Source: Hydrogenophaga pseudoflava (lineage in GTDB: Bacteria > Pseudomonadota > Gammaproteobacteria > Burkholderiales > Burkholderiaceae_C). Taken from it: a stretch of 64,000 nucleotides of DNA. Each line of letters begins with the position of its first letter. The first letter of the stretch is position 1. The stretch spans positions 440,073 through 504,072 of the forward strand of contig NZ_JAVHJP010000004.1 of NCBI RefSeq assembly GCF_031020795.1, read 5' to 3'. This document shows positions 44,715 through 54,590 of the stretch, piece by piece. The notes below the pieces were generated by a model that saw only the letters and a list, made by a program, of their open reading frames with translations, made no database searches and had not been told where the DNA came from. Made by a program: the position numbers and the translations under genes.

Positions 44715-47699
44715 TCAGGCCAACTCGCTCACCGGCACGCAGCTGCAAAACAGGTTGCGGTCGCCGTAGACGTTGTCGACACGTCCCACCGACGGCCAGT
44801 ACTTGGTGTTGACCGCGTGGCCAGATGCCACCGCGGCGACTTCGCGCGGGTAGGGGTGGGGCCACTCGCTCTTGAGCACGCTGGCCGCGGTGTGCGGGGC
44901 GTTCTTCAGCGGGTTGTCGTCCTGCGGCCATTCGCCCTTTTCCACGCGGCGGATTTCCTCGCGGATGGCGATCATGGCGTCGATGAAGCGGTCCAGCTCC
45001 TCGCGCGTCTCGCTCTCGGTGGGTTCGACCATCAGCGTGTTGGCCACCGGGAAGCTCAGCGTGGGCGCGTGGAAGCCGTAATCCATCAGGCGCTTGGCCA
45101 CGTCCTCGGCCATCACGCCGCAGGTCTCCTTGAAGCCCCGCAGGTCGAGAATGCACTCGTGTGCCACATGACCGTTGGCCGAGGCGTAGAGCGTGGGGTA
45201 GTGGTCGGCCAGACGCTTGCTGATGTAGTTGGCCGAGAGGATGGCCGCTTCGGTCGCGTGCTTCAGACCCTCGGCGCCCATCATGCGGATGTACATCCAG
45301 CTGATCGGCAGCACGGCCGCATTGCCCAGCGGGGCGGCCGAAACCGCCCCCACGCTCCACCGCTCGCGCGGGTCGCTGCCCCCCGAGGGGGCTGATCCGC
45401 CTTGGGACGGCCCGGCGGCGGATCGGTCACCCGCGCAGACGCCACCCGGCTCGGCGCCGCGGCCGTGACCAGGCAGGAAGGGCACGAGGTCTTCGACCAC
45501 GCAGACCGGGCCGACGCCCGGGCCGCCGCCGCCGTGGGGAATGCAGAAGGTCTTGTGCAGGTTCAGGTGGCTCACGTCGCCGCCGAACTCGCCCGGCGCG
45601 GCCACGCCGACCAGCGCGTTCATGTTGGCGCCGTCCACGTACACGCGGCCGCCGTGCTGGTGCACCAGGGCGCAGAGTTCCTTGACGGTGGTCTCGAACA
45701 CGCCGTGCGTGCTGGGGTAGGTGATCATCACCGCCGCCAGGTTCGCGCTGTGCTGTTCGCACTTGGCCTTGAGGTCGGCCATGTCCACGTTGCCGTTCTC
45801 GTCGCACTTGGTCACAACCACCTGCAGGCCGACCATCTGGGCCGACGCCGGGTTGGTGCCGTGCGCCGACGAGGGGATCAGGCAGATGTTTCGGTGGCTC
45901 TCGCCGCGCGAGGCGTGCCAGGCCTGAATTGCCAGCAGGCCGGCGTATTCGCCCTGCGAGCCCGCGTTGGGCTGCAGGCTGATGCCGGCGTAGCCCGTGG
46001 CCTGGCACAGCCAGGCGCGCAACTGCTCGTCAAGTTCTTGGTAGCCCGCCAGCTGGTCGGCCGGGGCGAAGGGGTGCACGCCCGCGAATTCCGGCCAGGT
46101 GATGGGAATCATCTCGCTGGTCGCGTTGAGCTTCATGGTGCAGGAGCCCAGCGGGATCATGCTGCGGTCCAGCGCGAGGTCCTTGTCGGACAGCGCGCGG
46201 ATGTAGCGGAGCATGCCGGTCTCGCTGTGGTGGCTGTCGAACACCGGGTGCGTCAGGTAGGCACTGGTGCGGCGCAACTCGGCCGGGATCAGCGGCTCCA
46301 CGCCCTTCTCGAAGGCGTCGAAACTGGGCAGGGCCTGGCCGTCGGCGGCGAACGCCGACCACAGCAGGGCAATGTCCTCGCGCGTGGTGGTTTCGTCCAG
46401 CGACATGCTGACGAACTGGCCCCAGGACAGGCGCAGGTTGGCGCCCTGCGACCTTGCCTTGGCCACGATGGCCTGGGCCTGGGTGGCGTCGGCGGCCTTG
46501 ACGGTGAGCGTGTCGAAGGCCGACTCGCTGGTCAGCGTGTGGCCCAGCTGCTGCAGGCCGGCGGCCAGCACGGCGGTGTAGGCGGCCACGCGCTGGGCGA
46601 TGCGCTTGAGGCCCTGCGGGCCGTGGTAGACGGCGTACATGCTGGCCACGACGGCCGGCAGCACCTGCGCCGTGCAGATGTTGGAGGTGGCTTTTTCACG
46701 GCGAATGTGCTGCTCGCGCGTCTGCAGCGCCAGGCGGTAGGCCGGGTTGCCGTGGGTGTCCACGCTCACGCCCACCAGACGGCCGGGCAGTGAGCGCTTG
46801 AACTCGTCACGACAGGCCATGTAGGCGGCGTGCGGGCCGCCAGCGCCCATGGGCATGCCAAAGCGCTGGGTGGTGCCGACCACGATGTCGGCGTCGAATT
46901 CGCCCGGGGGCACCAGCAGGGTCAGGGCCAGCAGGTCGGCGGCGACGATGAAGGCGGCCTGCTTGCCGTGCACGGTTTGCACCTCGGCGCGCAGGTCGTC
47001 GATGCGGCCGCTGGTGGACGGGTACTGGGCCAGCACGGCGAAGTAGTCGTCGGCGGCCAGGGCTTCGGCCCATTCGGTGGCCGAGTTCGCCAGCTTCACG
47101 GTCAGTCCCAGCGGCTTGGCGCGGGTCTGGATCACCTCGATGGTCTGCGGATGCGCGTCGCCGGCGACCACGATCACGCTGCCCTTGGCCTTGACCGAGC
47201 GCTTGGCCAGCGTCATCGCTTCCGCGGCGGCGGTGGCCTCGTCGAGCATGGAGGCGTTGGCGATCGCCATGCCGGTGAGGTCGGTCACCATGGTCTGGAA
47301 GTTGACCAGCGCCTCCATGCGACCCTGCGAAATCTCGGCCTGGTAGGGCGTGTAGGCGGTGTACCAGGCCGGGTTTTCGAGGATGTTGCGCAGGATGACG
47401 CCCGGCGTGTGCGTGCCGTAGTAGCCCTGGCCGATGAAGCTCTTGAAGACCTTGTTCTTCGAGGCGATGGCCTTGAGTTCGGCCAGCGCCGCGGCTTCCG
47501 TGGCGGCGGGCGGCAGGTCCATGCCGGTGCTGCGCGCGATGCTGCGCGGAACGATGGAGTCGATCAGGGCGCGGCGCGAGGCCTCGCCGATGACCGACAG
47601 CATGTGGGCTTCATCGGCTTCACTGATGCCGATGTGGCGGGCGATGAACTCGCTGGCGTTTTCTAGTTCACCCAGGGGTTTGACGGACGGCATCAGCAT
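44715..47699 (-). CDS. gcvP: glycine dehydrogenase (glycine cleavage P protein) with repeat-derived insertion
   Basis: A 994-residue PLP-dependent P protein, which decarboxylates glycine and loads the aminomethyl group on GcvH. The PLP lysine is Lys716 in [14 protein letters not shown]. The N-terminal half includes [20 protein letters not shown], and the C-terminal half [13 protein letters not shown]. coli GcvP has 957 residues. The extra ~26 residues lie near 745-780, where the usual GHSVVQ-type loop is replaced by [20 protein letters not shown] and a further Gly/Ser/Arg-rich part before GAVSAAPLG. That segment is encoded by a palindromic repeat. The frame stays open, so the enzyme may remain functional. 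Last gene of gcvTHP. Confidence 0.95.
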   Translation of the reverse strand: MLMPSVKPLGELENASEFIARHIGISEADEAHMLSVIGEASRRALIDSIVPRSIARSTGMDLPPAATEAAALAELKAIASKNKVFKSFIGQGYYGTHTPGVILRNILENPAWYTAYTPYQAEISQGRMEALVNFQTMVTDLTGMAIANASMLDEATAAAEAMTLAKRSVKAKGSVIVVAGDAHPQTIEVIQTRAKPLGLTVKLANSATEWAEALAADDYFAVLAQYPSTSGRIDDLRAEVQTVHGKQAAFIVAADLLALTLLVPPGEFDADIVVGTTQRFGMPMGAGGPHAAYMACRDEFKRSLPGRLVGVSVDTHGNPAYRLALQTREQHIRREKATSNICTAQVLPAVVASMYAVYHGPQGLKRIAQRVAAYTAVLAAGLQQLGHTLTSESAFDTLTVKAADATQAQAIVAKARSQGANLRLSWGQFVSMSLDETTTREDIALLWSAFAADGQALPSFDAFEKGVEPLIPAELRRTSAYLTHPVFDSHHSETGMLRYIRALSDKDLALDRSMIPLGSCTMKLNATSEMIPITWPEFAGVHPFAPADQLAGYQELDEQLRAWLCQATGYAGISLQPNAGSQGEYAGLLAIQAWHASRGESHRNICLIPSSAHGTNPASAQMVGLQVVVTKCDENGNVDMADLKAKCEQHSANLAAVMITYPSTHGVFETTVKELCALVHQHGGRVYVDGANMNALVGVAAPGEFGGDVSHLNLHKTFCIPHGGGGPGVGPVCVVEDLVPFLPGHGRGAEPGGVCAGDRSAAGPSQGGSAPSGGSDPRERWSVGAVSAAPLGNAAVLPISWMYIRMMGAEGLKHATEAAILSANYISKRLADHYPTLYASANGHVAHECILDLRGFKETCGVMAEDVAKRLMDYGFHAPTLSFPVANTLMVEPTESETREELDRFIDAMIAIREEIRRVEKGEWPQDDNPLKNAPHTAASVLKSEWPHPYPREVAAVASGHAVNTKYWPSVGRVDNVYGDRNLFCSCVPVSELA
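45352..45440. repeat. palindromic intergenic-type repeat inside gcvP
   Basis: The DNA contains CCCCCCGAGGGGG then CTGATCCGCCTTGGGACGGC and CCGGCGGCGGATC, a chain of small palindromes. I recall near-identical elements as abundant intergenic repeats in Comamonadaceae genomes. Here it sits inside a conserved coding sequence, in frame. No second copy was found in this window. Confidence 0.55.
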
Positions 47700-47731
47700 G
47701 GCGCGGCTCTCGGCAGATCAGGTCGGGACAA

Positions 47732-48103
47732 TCAGGCGTTCTTGGTGAACGATTCGTAGGCGGTGGCGTCCAGCAGGGCGTCGACTTGCGAGGCGTCGCT
47801 GAGCTTGACCTTGAAGAACCAGCCGGCACCCAGCGGATCGCTGTTGGCCAGCGAGGGGTCGTTGCGCAGGTCTTCGTTCACCTCGGTGATCTCGCCGCTG
47901 ACGGGCATGTACACGTCGGCCGCGGCCTTGACCGACTCGACCACGCCGGCCACGTCCTTCTGGGCGAAGCTCTTGCCCACTTCGGGCAGGTCGACGAACA
48001 CCACGTCGCCCAGCGCGTCCTGCGCGTGGGTGGTGATGCCGACGGTGGCGATGCCGCCGTCAACGGTGATCCATTCGTGGTCTTCGGTGTACTTGGTGGT
48101 CAT
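47732..48103 (-). CDS. gcvH: glycine cleavage system H protein
   Basis: A 123-residue lipoyl carrier that shuttles the aminomethyl group between P and T proteins. Lys59 in [12 protein letters not shown] is the lipoylation site. The start at 48103 gives [20 protein letters not shown], the expected N-terminus; a slightly longer frame is unlikely. It lies between gcvT (36-bp gap) and gcvP (32-bp gap) in one operon. Confidence 0.97.
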   Translation of the reverse strand: MTTKYTEDHEWITVDGGIATVGITTHAQDALGDVVFVDLPEVGKSFAQKDVAGVVESVKAAADVYMPVSGEITEVNEDLRNDPSLANSDPLGAGWFFKVKLSDASQVDALLDATAYESFTKNA

Positions 48104-48139
48104 GGTGGGCTCCGGTGAAGAAAGTTGCAAAGGGCTGAA

Positions 48140-49276
48140 TCAGCCGCGGAAGTATCGGTTGGGAACGAAGGGCATGGGCGCGACCTCCATCGGCACGGCC
48201 TTGCCGCGCACCATGGCGTTCACGCGCGTGCCGGCGGCGGCGCAGTCGGGGGTGACGTAACCCATGGCGACCGGCTTGTCGGCGCTGGGGCCGAGCAGGC
48301 CGCTGGTGACTTCGCCGATCTTCTGGCCGTCCGGGCTCTGCAGCTCGACGTGCTCGCGCACAGGCACGCGCTCCAGGGCGACCAGGCCGACGCGCTTGCG
48401 GGCCAGCGCGCGGCTGCCGTCCAGCTGGGCCAGCACCACGTCGGCGCCCGGGAAGCCGCCGGCGCGTTCGCCGCCCGTGCGGCGCACCTTCTGCATCGCC
48501 CAGTTCAGCGCCGCCTCGACCGGCGTGGTCGTGGTGTCGATGTCGTTGCCGTAGAGGCACAGGCCGGCTTCCAGGCGCAGCGAATTGCGCGCGCCCAGGC
48601 CAATGGGTTTGACCTCGGGCTGGGCGAGCAGCGCGCGGGCGAAGGCGTCCGCGCTGGCGGCCGGCACCGAAATTTCAAAACCGTCCTCGCCGGTGTAGCC
48701 GCTGCGGGTCGCGTAGAGGTCGGCACCGTTCCAGCCGAAAGCCGAGCCGGTCATGAACACCAGGTTTTCCACGCCGGGCAGCAGGCGCTGCAGCGCGCTC
48801 ACCGCCAGCGGCCCCTGCAGGGCCAGCAGGGCGCGGTCGAACTGCGGGGTGATGGTGCAGCGGCCGCCGATGCGGGCCTGGATGTGGGCCAGGTCGCCGT
48901 GCTTGCAGGCGCCGTTGACGACCACGTAGAGGTGGTCGCCGCGGTTGACGAACATCAGGTCGTCGATGATGCCGCCCTGGTCGTTGAGCAGCAGGCCGTA
49001 GCGCTGCTTGTTCACACCCAGGCCGATCACGTCCACCGGCATCAGCGACTCGAAGGCCGCCGCGGCGTCCGGGCCGGACAGCAGCAGCTGGCCCATGTGC
49101 GACACGTCGAACAGTCCGGCGGCGCGGCGTGTGTGGTGGTGCTCGGCCATCAGGCCTTCGGGGTACTGCACCGGCATGGAGTAGCCGGCAAAGGGCACCA
49201 TGCGCGCACCGAGTTCGAGGTGCAGGGCGTTCAGCGGGGTCTGGAGCAGGGCGGAGGATTCGGCAGGAGCGGACAC
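48140..49276 (-). CDS. gcvT: aminomethyltransferase (glycine cleavage T protein)
   Basis: A 378-residue tetrahydrofolate-dependent T protein. I start at GTG 49276 (VSAPAESSALLQTPLNALHL), preceded by a GAGGT ribosome site; a longer frame extends into the riboswitch. Signatures are MVPFAGYSMPVQYPEG, FDVSHMGQLLLSG and SGYTGEDGFEISVPA, then the C-terminal barrel. First gene of gcvTHP, controlled by the tandem glycine riboswitch directly upstream. Confidence 0.96.
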   Translation of the reverse strand: MSAPAESSALLQTPLNALHLELGARMVPFAGYSMPVQYPEGLMAEHHHTRRAAGLFDVSHMGQLLLSGPDAAAAFESLMPVDVIGLGVNKQRYGLLLNDQGGIIDDLMFVNRGDHLYVVVNGACKHGDLAHIQARIGGRCTITPQFDRALLALQGPLAVSALQRLLPGVENLVFMTGSAFGWNGADLYATRSGYTGEDGFEISVPAASADAFARALLAQPEVKPIGLGARNSLRLEAGLCLYGNDIDTTTTPVEAALNWAMQKVRRTGGERAGGFPGADVVLAQLDGSRALARKRVGLVALERVPVREHVELQSPDGQKIGEVTSGLLGPSADKPVAMGYVTPDCAAAGTRVNAMVRGKAVPMEVAPMPFVPNRYFRG

Positions 49277-49344
49277 GGGCGGACCTCGGTGGTGGGGGCA
49301 GATGCCATGGCACGGGGCCACAGCGACGACACGGTGCATCCGTG

Positions 49345-49557
49345 TGCTGCCCCCCTGTCCGCTTTACCTGAGAGATTCGCGCGGGCGATGCCGCACTTGC
49401 TCCTTCGGTGGACCGCCTGCTGCGGCGGTCTCTCTCCAGTGGGGGACACCGGCCATTCAACCGGTGGTCATCAGTCCTTTTGCCTGAGCGTTCAGGGCCG
49501 TTGCCACGACCGCCTGCGCCTTCGGCGGCTCCCCGGGGGAGCGCTCTCCTGATGTGT
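49345..49557 (-). ncRNA. tandem glycine riboswitch upstream of gcvTHP
   Basis: On the - strand, aptamer 1 (~49557-49478) carries AGGAGAGCGCTCC, GCCGAAGGCGCA and GAACGCTCAGGCAAAAGGAC; aptamer 2 (~49445-49345) carries CTGGAGAGAGACC, ACCGAAGGAGCAAG and AATCTCTCAGGTAAAGCGGA. Both cores and the short linker match the tandem glycine riboswitch class that usually turns on glycine cleavage genes. It ends ~70 bp before the gcvT start. Confidence 0.93.
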
Positions 49558-49611
49558 GGAGTTTACCGGATGCGACGTCGCAAAACCGATGGCGGAAGCT
49601 CGGCAGGCGTG

Positions 49612-50142
49612 TCAAGGGCTCGATTCCAGCACATGGGCCGGCAGCAGCTTGGCCAGGCGCTCGCTGATGCCGTCGGCGCGTTCGCTGCCAGCCAGGGCCT
49701 CCACGTCGGCGATCAGGGCCCGGCCCACGGCCAGCATCGCCTGGGGGTCGCGCGCCTCGCGCAGCGCATCCCGGTAGCGGTGGGCCAGCGCCTTGTCGCG
49801 AGGGGCAAACAGCCGCTCGCTCAGATCGAACAGGAACATGCGGGCGGAGGCCAGCGAACGGGTGCCGGCGAACTGTTCGCCGTGCGCGGAAGGGCCCTGT
49901 GCCCGCGCCGGTGGGGGCGGTTCCAGCGCCGGGGACTGGCTCGAAGCCGGTGTTCGCCGCTGCAGATAGCCCTGGGCCAGCAACTGGTCGATCAGGCGTC
50001 GGCCATCGCCCTGGAACAGCTCGGCCATTTTCGATTCGCTCTGCTGGCCATCGGCCACCAGCAGCAGGGCGCGCTCGCGCTGTCCCAGGCTGCGGTGGCC
50101 CGGGCGCAGTTCAAGGCGACCTTTTTCGGTCTTGATCAGCAT
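49612..50142 (-). CDS. hypothetical protein
   Basis: A 176-residue protein I do not recognise. It starts MLIKTEKGRLELRPGHRSLG and its first ~60 residues (ALLLVADGQQSESKMAELF, GDGRRLIDQLLAQGYLQ) look like a winged-helix-like unit with a charged surface. A Pro/Ser/Ala-rich linker (~65-85) follows, then a helical C-terminal part (SARMFLFDLSERLFAPRDKA, MLAVGRALIADVEALAG). No signal peptide or membrane span. It lies between the gcv riboswitch and the glycosyltransferase, possibly transcribed with the latter. Confidence 0.7.
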   Translation of the reverse strand: MLIKTEKGRLELRPGHRSLGQRERALLLVADGQQSESKMAELFQGDGRRLIDQLLAQGYLQRRTPASSQSPALEPPPPARAQGPSAHGEQFAGTRSLASARMFLFDLSERLFAPRDKALAHRYRDALREARDPQAMLAVGRALIADVEALAGSERADGISERLAKLLPAHVLESSP

Positions 50143-50220
50143 GGTTCACTCCAACGACGAGCGGGCACTTTGCCGCCGTTTCGTGTCGTTGTCGTGAAAC
50201 GCCTGGGTAAGGAGAGGATT

Positions 50221-52383
50221 TCAGCCGACGACCCGCTCGGGGCCGGGAGGATGCTGCCGGCGCCGCCAGCGCAGCCACAGCGTGCGCACCACCAGCACCA
50301 GTGCCAGCAGCATCATGGGATGGGCCGGAGACGAGTAACGCGGGATGTTGTGGCTGAGGAAGGCGTAGAACACCAGCAGGCCCACCGGCAGCACGGTCAC
50401 CGCCACCCACTGGGCGTGGCGCCGGAACAGGCCGTAGCAGAACACGCCGAACAGGGCCACACCGGCGAACAGGTTGAGCAGTTCGCCGATGGCGTCCTGC
50501 GTCTCGATGGACACCAGCGGCACCTCGACCTTCTTGAAGCTCCAGAACCCGTGCCAGAAGAAGGGCACGGTCATCGCGACATGGCGCCAGGGCCGCTCCT
50601 TGAGCATGGCCATGGCCTCGCCCTTCATCTCGTCGCCCACGGCCTGGTCGGGATAGGGGTGGCCCTCGTCGCGCTTGCGGAACACCCGCTGGTTGTACTG
50701 GGCGGCCAGGTTGTAGTGGAAGCTGACGGCATTCTGGGGATGCCCTTCGTAGGCGGCACGCCGGTCGGATTCCCAGAAGGTGGAGAGGTAGCGGTTAAGG
50801 CGCTGCCAGCGGCCACCGCGCTCGAAGTCGCCCGGGGCCTCGCCCAGGTGGGTGCCGGCCACGGCGCGCCGGTACAGCGTGGGGCTCTTGTCGTAGATCA
50901 GGCCGAGCACCTCTTCGTTGCTCATGTTGTTCATGTGGGCGCGGCCCCACAGGATCAGGCCGCCGCGCTCGGTGATGCGGAAGTTGTCGAAGTGCACGTA
51001 GTTGCGCACCACCCAGGGCGAGAGCGTGAGCAGGAACGCAGAGCCCATCACCAGGCCCCACACGATCACCTGAGAAAAAGCGAACCGGTCGGGGCGCCGG
51101 GCGATCAGCAGCGCGGCCATCAGCAGCGGCACCGCCACCACGCCGATGTACGCGAACGAGGCCTTGCCCAGGGCCAGCAGGCCCATCAGCATGCCCGAGC
51201 CGAAGAACCAGCCCAGCGACTGCCGCTGCACCGCCCGCAGCAGGCCGTAGGTGGCCCAGATCATCAGCGTGGCGGTGGACAGCTCGGTGTAGAGCGTGTC
51301 GATGTAGGTGTTGCCGTGGAAGAAGATCTGGAAGCACAGGCCGGTGGCCACGAAGCCCGCCAGGTTGCTGCCGCCCAGACGGCGTGTCAGCGCCCAGATA
51401 CCCACCAGCCCGGTGAAGATCCACAGCAGGTTGCTGAGCTTGACGGTGCGGGTGAGGTCGCCGGAACGGAAGTCGGCGATGGGGCGGTCTGCCGCCGCCG
51501 GCACGGCCAGTTTCAGGTGCAATGCCACCACCAGCGGGTCCAGCGGCTCGCGGAAGTTGGTGGGCTTGGGGTTGCTGTTGTTGTCCAGCGAGAAGGTGCC
51601 GTGTTTGAACAGGTTCACGGCCATCAGCAGGTTCTGGATGCCGTCGCCGACGATGGGGTCGCTGGAAATGCGGTCCGAAGCCTTCCAGGTCAGGCCCAGG
51701 CAGACCACCAGCGGGAGCAGCCAGCCGCGGGCCACGGCCTGTCTCAGGCCCTGGTGCCATTGCGGGCGCTCGCGGCGCATCCAGCCCAGGGCAAGTTCCG
51801 CGGCCAGCCACACCAGGCCGGCGACCAGCGCCACGCCGAGCGCCACTGGCCAGATCTGGCGCGTCGGCGGGTTGATCACCTGTTTGGGCAGCCGGTACAC
51901 GAAGTGGGGGTCCGCGCCGGTGACCTGGAAGCGGATCATCTCCGGCTCCACCGCCACCACGGTGAGATCGCTCATGCCCTGGATCGCCTCGCGCAAGGCC
52001 GGGCCTTGCAGGGTGAGCAGGCCCCAGCGGCTGCGCAGTTCCAGCGCACCGAAGTCCACCCGGCCCGGCAGGGTGGTCGGGTCCATGCGCACCTGGGTGA
52101 CCTTGCGCAGCGTGTTGACGCTGATGCTGTGTCGCTGCCATTCGCCCGCCCGGGTCGAGCGGGTGTAGTTCAGCCGTTCGCTGAAGTTGCCCTGGTCGTC
52201 GGCCAGGTAGACCTGGTAGGGGCCGGGGCGCTCGACCCGCAGGTCGAAGACGATCTGCAGATCGCGGCTGAGCCGGGCCTGCAGGAAGACCAGGAGGATG
52301 GCGAAAAAGGCGACGGCGAGCGACCGGAGGGCCACTTTGCGCGGGGATTGACCAATTGGCTCACTGGTGAGCGCCTGATGCAT
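50221..52383 (-). CDS. polytopic membrane protein, GT-C glycosyltransferase-like
   Basis: A 720-residue inner-membrane protein. The first span (~20-40) is followed by a ~120-residue beta-rich extracytoplasmic domain (LQIVFDLRVERPGPYQVYLA), then around ten further spans from ~180. The region after the second span has SSDPIVGDGIQNLLMAVNLF and DNNSNPKPTNFREPLDP, placing an acidic residue in the first periplasmic loop as in GT-C transferases (PMT/ArnT type) that use polyprenyl-linked sugars. No donor or acceptor can be named. No cell-wall or polysaccharide gene lies beside it. Confidence 0.6.
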   Translation of the reverse strand: MHQALTSEPIGQSPRKVALRSLAVAFFAILLVFLQARLSRDLQIVFDLRVERPGPYQVYLADDQGNFSERLNYTRSTRAGEWQRHSISVNTLRKVTQVRMDPTTLPGRVDFGALELRSRWGLLTLQGPALREAIQGMSDLTVVAVEPEMIRFQVTGADPHFVYRLPKQVINPPTRQIWPVALGVALVAGLVWLAAELALGWMRRERPQWHQGLRQAVARGWLLPLVVCLGLTWKASDRISSDPIVGDGIQNLLMAVNLFKHGTFSLDNNSNPKPTNFREPLDPLVVALHLKLAVPAAADRPIADFRSGDLTRTVKLSNLLWIFTGLVGIWALTRRLGGSNLAGFVATGLCFQIFFHGNTYIDTLYTELSTATLMIWATYGLLRAVQRQSLGWFFGSGMLMGLLALGKASFAYIGVVAVPLLMAALLIARRPDRFAFSQVIVWGLVMGSAFLLTLSPWVVRNYVHFDNFRITERGGLILWGRAHMNNMSNEEVLGLIYDKSPTLYRRAVAGTHLGEAPGDFERGGRWQRLNRYLSTFWESDRRAAYEGHPQNAVSFHYNLAAQYNQRVFRKRDEGHPYPDQAVGDEMKGEAMAMLKERPWRHVAMTVPFFWHGFWSFKKVEVPLVSIETQDAIGELLNLFAGVALFGVFCYGLFRRHAQWVAVTVLPVGLLVFYAFLSHNIPRYSSPAHPMMLLALVLVVRTLWLRWRRRQHPPGPERVVG

Positions 52384-52619
52384 GCAAGACCACCCGTTTG
52401 TTTGTTGTGTCTCCTGGCGGTGCCTGCCGGCCCATTCAGGGAAGCTGCTCTGGCGCCCTTCGGCGCGCGGGGTCTGCCGACGAGTAACAAAAGCTTAAGA
52501 ATGATAAGGGGGGTCACTTAAGCGACGTTTACGGCCCCTCGCCGTTGGCCACCCCGCCCGGGGGAAATGTTGCGCTGCGGAAACAGTGCGACCGCCGGCC
52601 GCCGGGCCGGCTGCGGCGC
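52384..52619. other. 236-bp divergence-type gap between two - strand genes
   Basis: Holds the upstream region of the glycosyltransferase gene, including an AT-richer stretch around 52485-52520 (ACAAAAGCTTAAGAATGATA) likely to contain its promoter. The kinase gene ends at 52620. No further gene was recognised. Confidence 0.4.
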
Positions 52620-53270
52620 TTACGCAAACTGGCCGAGGCGCTCGTCCCAGCCCACCCGGCGTTGCGCGCGGTGCGCCGAGGCCTCGATGCGCCGCGCATT
52701 GGGTTCGTCGGTCTGCGCGATCCAGGACATTGCCTGTTCGCGCGTGCGGCCGAACTGCATGTGCCGGGCGGCGAGCCGTTCCAGCCGCAGCGCGGCCGGT
52801 ACATCCAGGTACCAGACCTCGTCGAGCAGCGCCGCCACCGGGGCCCAGGCCGGGTCGTCGTCCAGCAGCAGGTAGTTGCCTTCGGTGATGACCAGCGGCG
52901 TGCCGGCGAACACAGGCAGGGCGCCGGCCACCGGCTCTTCGATCTCGCGCCGGAAGTCGGGCGCGTAGACCGTCTCGCCCGGGGCCTGCTGGCGCAGGCG
53001 GCGCAGTAGTGCAGCGTAGCCGGCGGCGTCGAAGGTGTCCGGCGCGCCCTTGCGGCCGGCGCGGCCCAGCCGCTCCAGTTCGACCTGTGCGAGGTGGTAG
53101 CCGTCCATGGGCACGGCCTGGGCTCGTTCACCCAGGGCCTGCGCCATCAGCGCCGCCAGGGTGGACTTGCCGGCGCCGGGCGGGCCGACCACGCCGAGCA
53201 GGCGGCGGGGCCCTGCGGCGAGGGCCTGGAGTCGTTCGATCAGATCGGGGTGCAGTCGGGGGACAGTCAT
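52620..53270 (-). CDS. P-loop nucleoside/sugar kinase-like protein
   Basis: A 216-residue cytosolic kinase of the uridine kinase/pantothenate kinase-like P-loop group (YggC/FrcK-type). Walker A is GPPGAGKST in LLGVVGPPGAGKSTLAALMA. Further landmarks are VPMDGYHLAQVELER and YAPDFRREIEEPVAGAL, with the Walker-B-like strand PLVITEGNYLLLDDDP. These fit proteins annotated as nucleoside triphosphate hydrolases or fructose/uridine kinases. Substrate unknown. It lies 24 bp upstream-to-downstream of the TAXI pair, possibly co-transcribed after it. Confidence 0.85.
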   Translation of the reverse strand: MTVPRLHPDLIERLQALAAGPRRLLGVVGPPGAGKSTLAALMAQALGERAQAVPMDGYHLAQVELERLGRAGRKGAPDTFDAAGYAALLRRLRQQAPGETVYAPDFRREIEEPVAGALPVFAGTPLVITEGNYLLLDDDPAWAPVAALLDEVWYLDVPAALRLERLAARHMQFGRTREQAMSWIAQTDEPNARRIEASAHRAQRRVGWDERLGQFA

Positions 53271-53294
53271 GGCGCGCCAATGTAGCGCAGCGGC

Positions 53295-54590
53295 TCAGGT
53301 CTGCGGCGCGCTCAGTGCCCGGTTTCTCGCCTGCTGCAGGTGTTCGCGCAGCGTGTACCAGCGGTCGGCGTAGCGGTCGGGCAGTTCCATCTTGTCCACC
53401 TGCTGCTCCAGCACCACCAGGCGGCGTGCCACGGCGCGCAGCCGGACCGGGTCGGGGTTGGGATTCCGGGACAGATCCTCTTCCAGGAATTTGAGCTCGC
53501 CATAGAAATGGAGGATCGCGGCGTCGACGCGCCAGTCGATGTAGCGGGGCGCCCGCAGCAGCAGCAGCGTGCCCGCCAGGCCCACGGGCAGCAGCGCGTA
53601 GAGCACCAGTTCGGCCCACTGCGCCAGGCCGTAGGGCAGGATGGTTTCCATCCAGGGCCGCCCGCCCCGCAGCGCCCGGCGCGCCACCGGGGACACCGGG
53701 TAGTTGCTGCCGACAGCGGTCGGGTAGAGCCCCTGGCCCTCCAGGAAGCCGGACATCACGTGCAACTCGCCGGCCACGTCCACCAGCGCGCGCTGCAGCG
53801 CAGGGTGCAGGTCCTCGCGCACCATCAGGTGGGTCTGGGTGACCAGGGTGGGCAGGTCGGCCGGTGGCAGGTTGGCGCGGAGCTCGATTGAGCCCTGCGG
53901 CATGACCAGGGCGCGCAGCCGCGGCTCCCGCGAAGCCAGCTGCCCGGCGCGCTCCACACCGAGCAGGTGCACGCCGTCCAGCCGGGCCAGGGTGGCCGCG
54001 GTCTGCGAGTCGCCAGCGGCCACATGCACCACAGCGTCCACGCGACCGGCGGTGATGGCGTCGATCGCGCTGTCCCCGACGTCGTCGGTGAACCCCACCT
54101 CGTCCTTGGCCAGTCCGGCGTGGCGCAGCAGCAGGTCGGCCGCGATGCGGTTGGACGACCCTTCCACCGAGGCCGCCACACGCCCGCCGCGCAGCTGCTC
54201 CAGCTGGTCGATGCCCTCGCGCGCGAACACCCAGACGATTTCGTGACCCACCACGGCCAGCGCCTGCACCGCCGGCCCCTTGGGCGCATACAGCCCCTGG
54301 GCGAACGTGACATCGATGCCGCGTTCGCCCGCGGCCATGCGGTCCAGCGCTTCCTGGGGCCGGTCGTGGGCCACGATGTCGGCCTCGATGCCCAGGGTCT
54401 CCAGCCGGGCCGCGTAGTTGCGGGCCAGTTCGAGGTAGCTGCTCTGGCCGGGCCCGGTGCCGATGACCACACGCTGGGGCGGCAGCGGTTTCCAGACCCA
54501 CAGGATGGCCACGACCGCGGCGCACAGCAGCAGCAGCAGCGGCAGGTAGATCAGGAGCCAGCGGCGCTGGTAGAGCAGCAGGATCTTCAT
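53295..54590 (-). CDS. membrane-anchored TAXI-type solute receptor (second of pair)
   Basis: A 431-residue TAXI-family (TRAP-associated extracytoplasmic immunogenic) protein. It starts MKILLLYQRRWLLIYLPLLL, a membrane anchor rather than a cleaved signal, then VVIGTGPGQSSYLELARNYA and RIAADLLLRHAGLAKDEV, the TAXI-binding fold. A second span near 345-365 is followed by a ~65-residue charged C-terminal tail ending REHLQQARNRALSAPQT. It overlaps its paralogue by 4 bp. No TRAP membrane subunits (DctQM) are nearby, so it may act as a sensor or membrane-tethered receptor rather than a transporter part (inference). Confidence 0.78.
   Translation of the reverse strand: MKILLLYQRRWLLIYLPLLLLLCAAVVAILWVWKPLPPQRVVIGTGPGQSSYLELARNYAARLETLGIEADIVAHDRPQEALDRMAAGERGIDVTFAQGLYAPKGPAVQALAVVGHEIVWVFAREGIDQLEQLRGGRVAASVEGSSNRIAADLLLRHAGLAKDEVGFTDDVGDSAIDAITAGRVDAVVHVAAGDSQTAATLARLDGVHLLGVERAGQLASREPRLRALVMPQGSIELRANLPPADLPTLVTQTHLMVREDLHPALQRALVDVAGELHVMSGFLEGQGLYPTAVGSNYPVSPVARRALRGGRPWMETILPYGLAQWAELVLYALLPVGLAGTLLLLRAPRYIDWRVDAAILHFYGELKFLEEDLSRNPNPDPVRLRAVARRLVVLEQQVDKMELPDRYADRWYTLREHLQQARNRALSAPQT

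Noticed and set aside
45345..45475. Frameshift in gcvP
   Set aside because: The unusual segment could have been a frameshift, but the frame is continuous from 47699 to 44715 with conserved sequence on both sides, so it is an in-frame insertion.
49408..52521. A 1037-codon + strand frame opposite the glycosyltransferase
   Set aside because: Antisense to a recognisable membrane protein; rich in His, Gln and Arg with no motifs.
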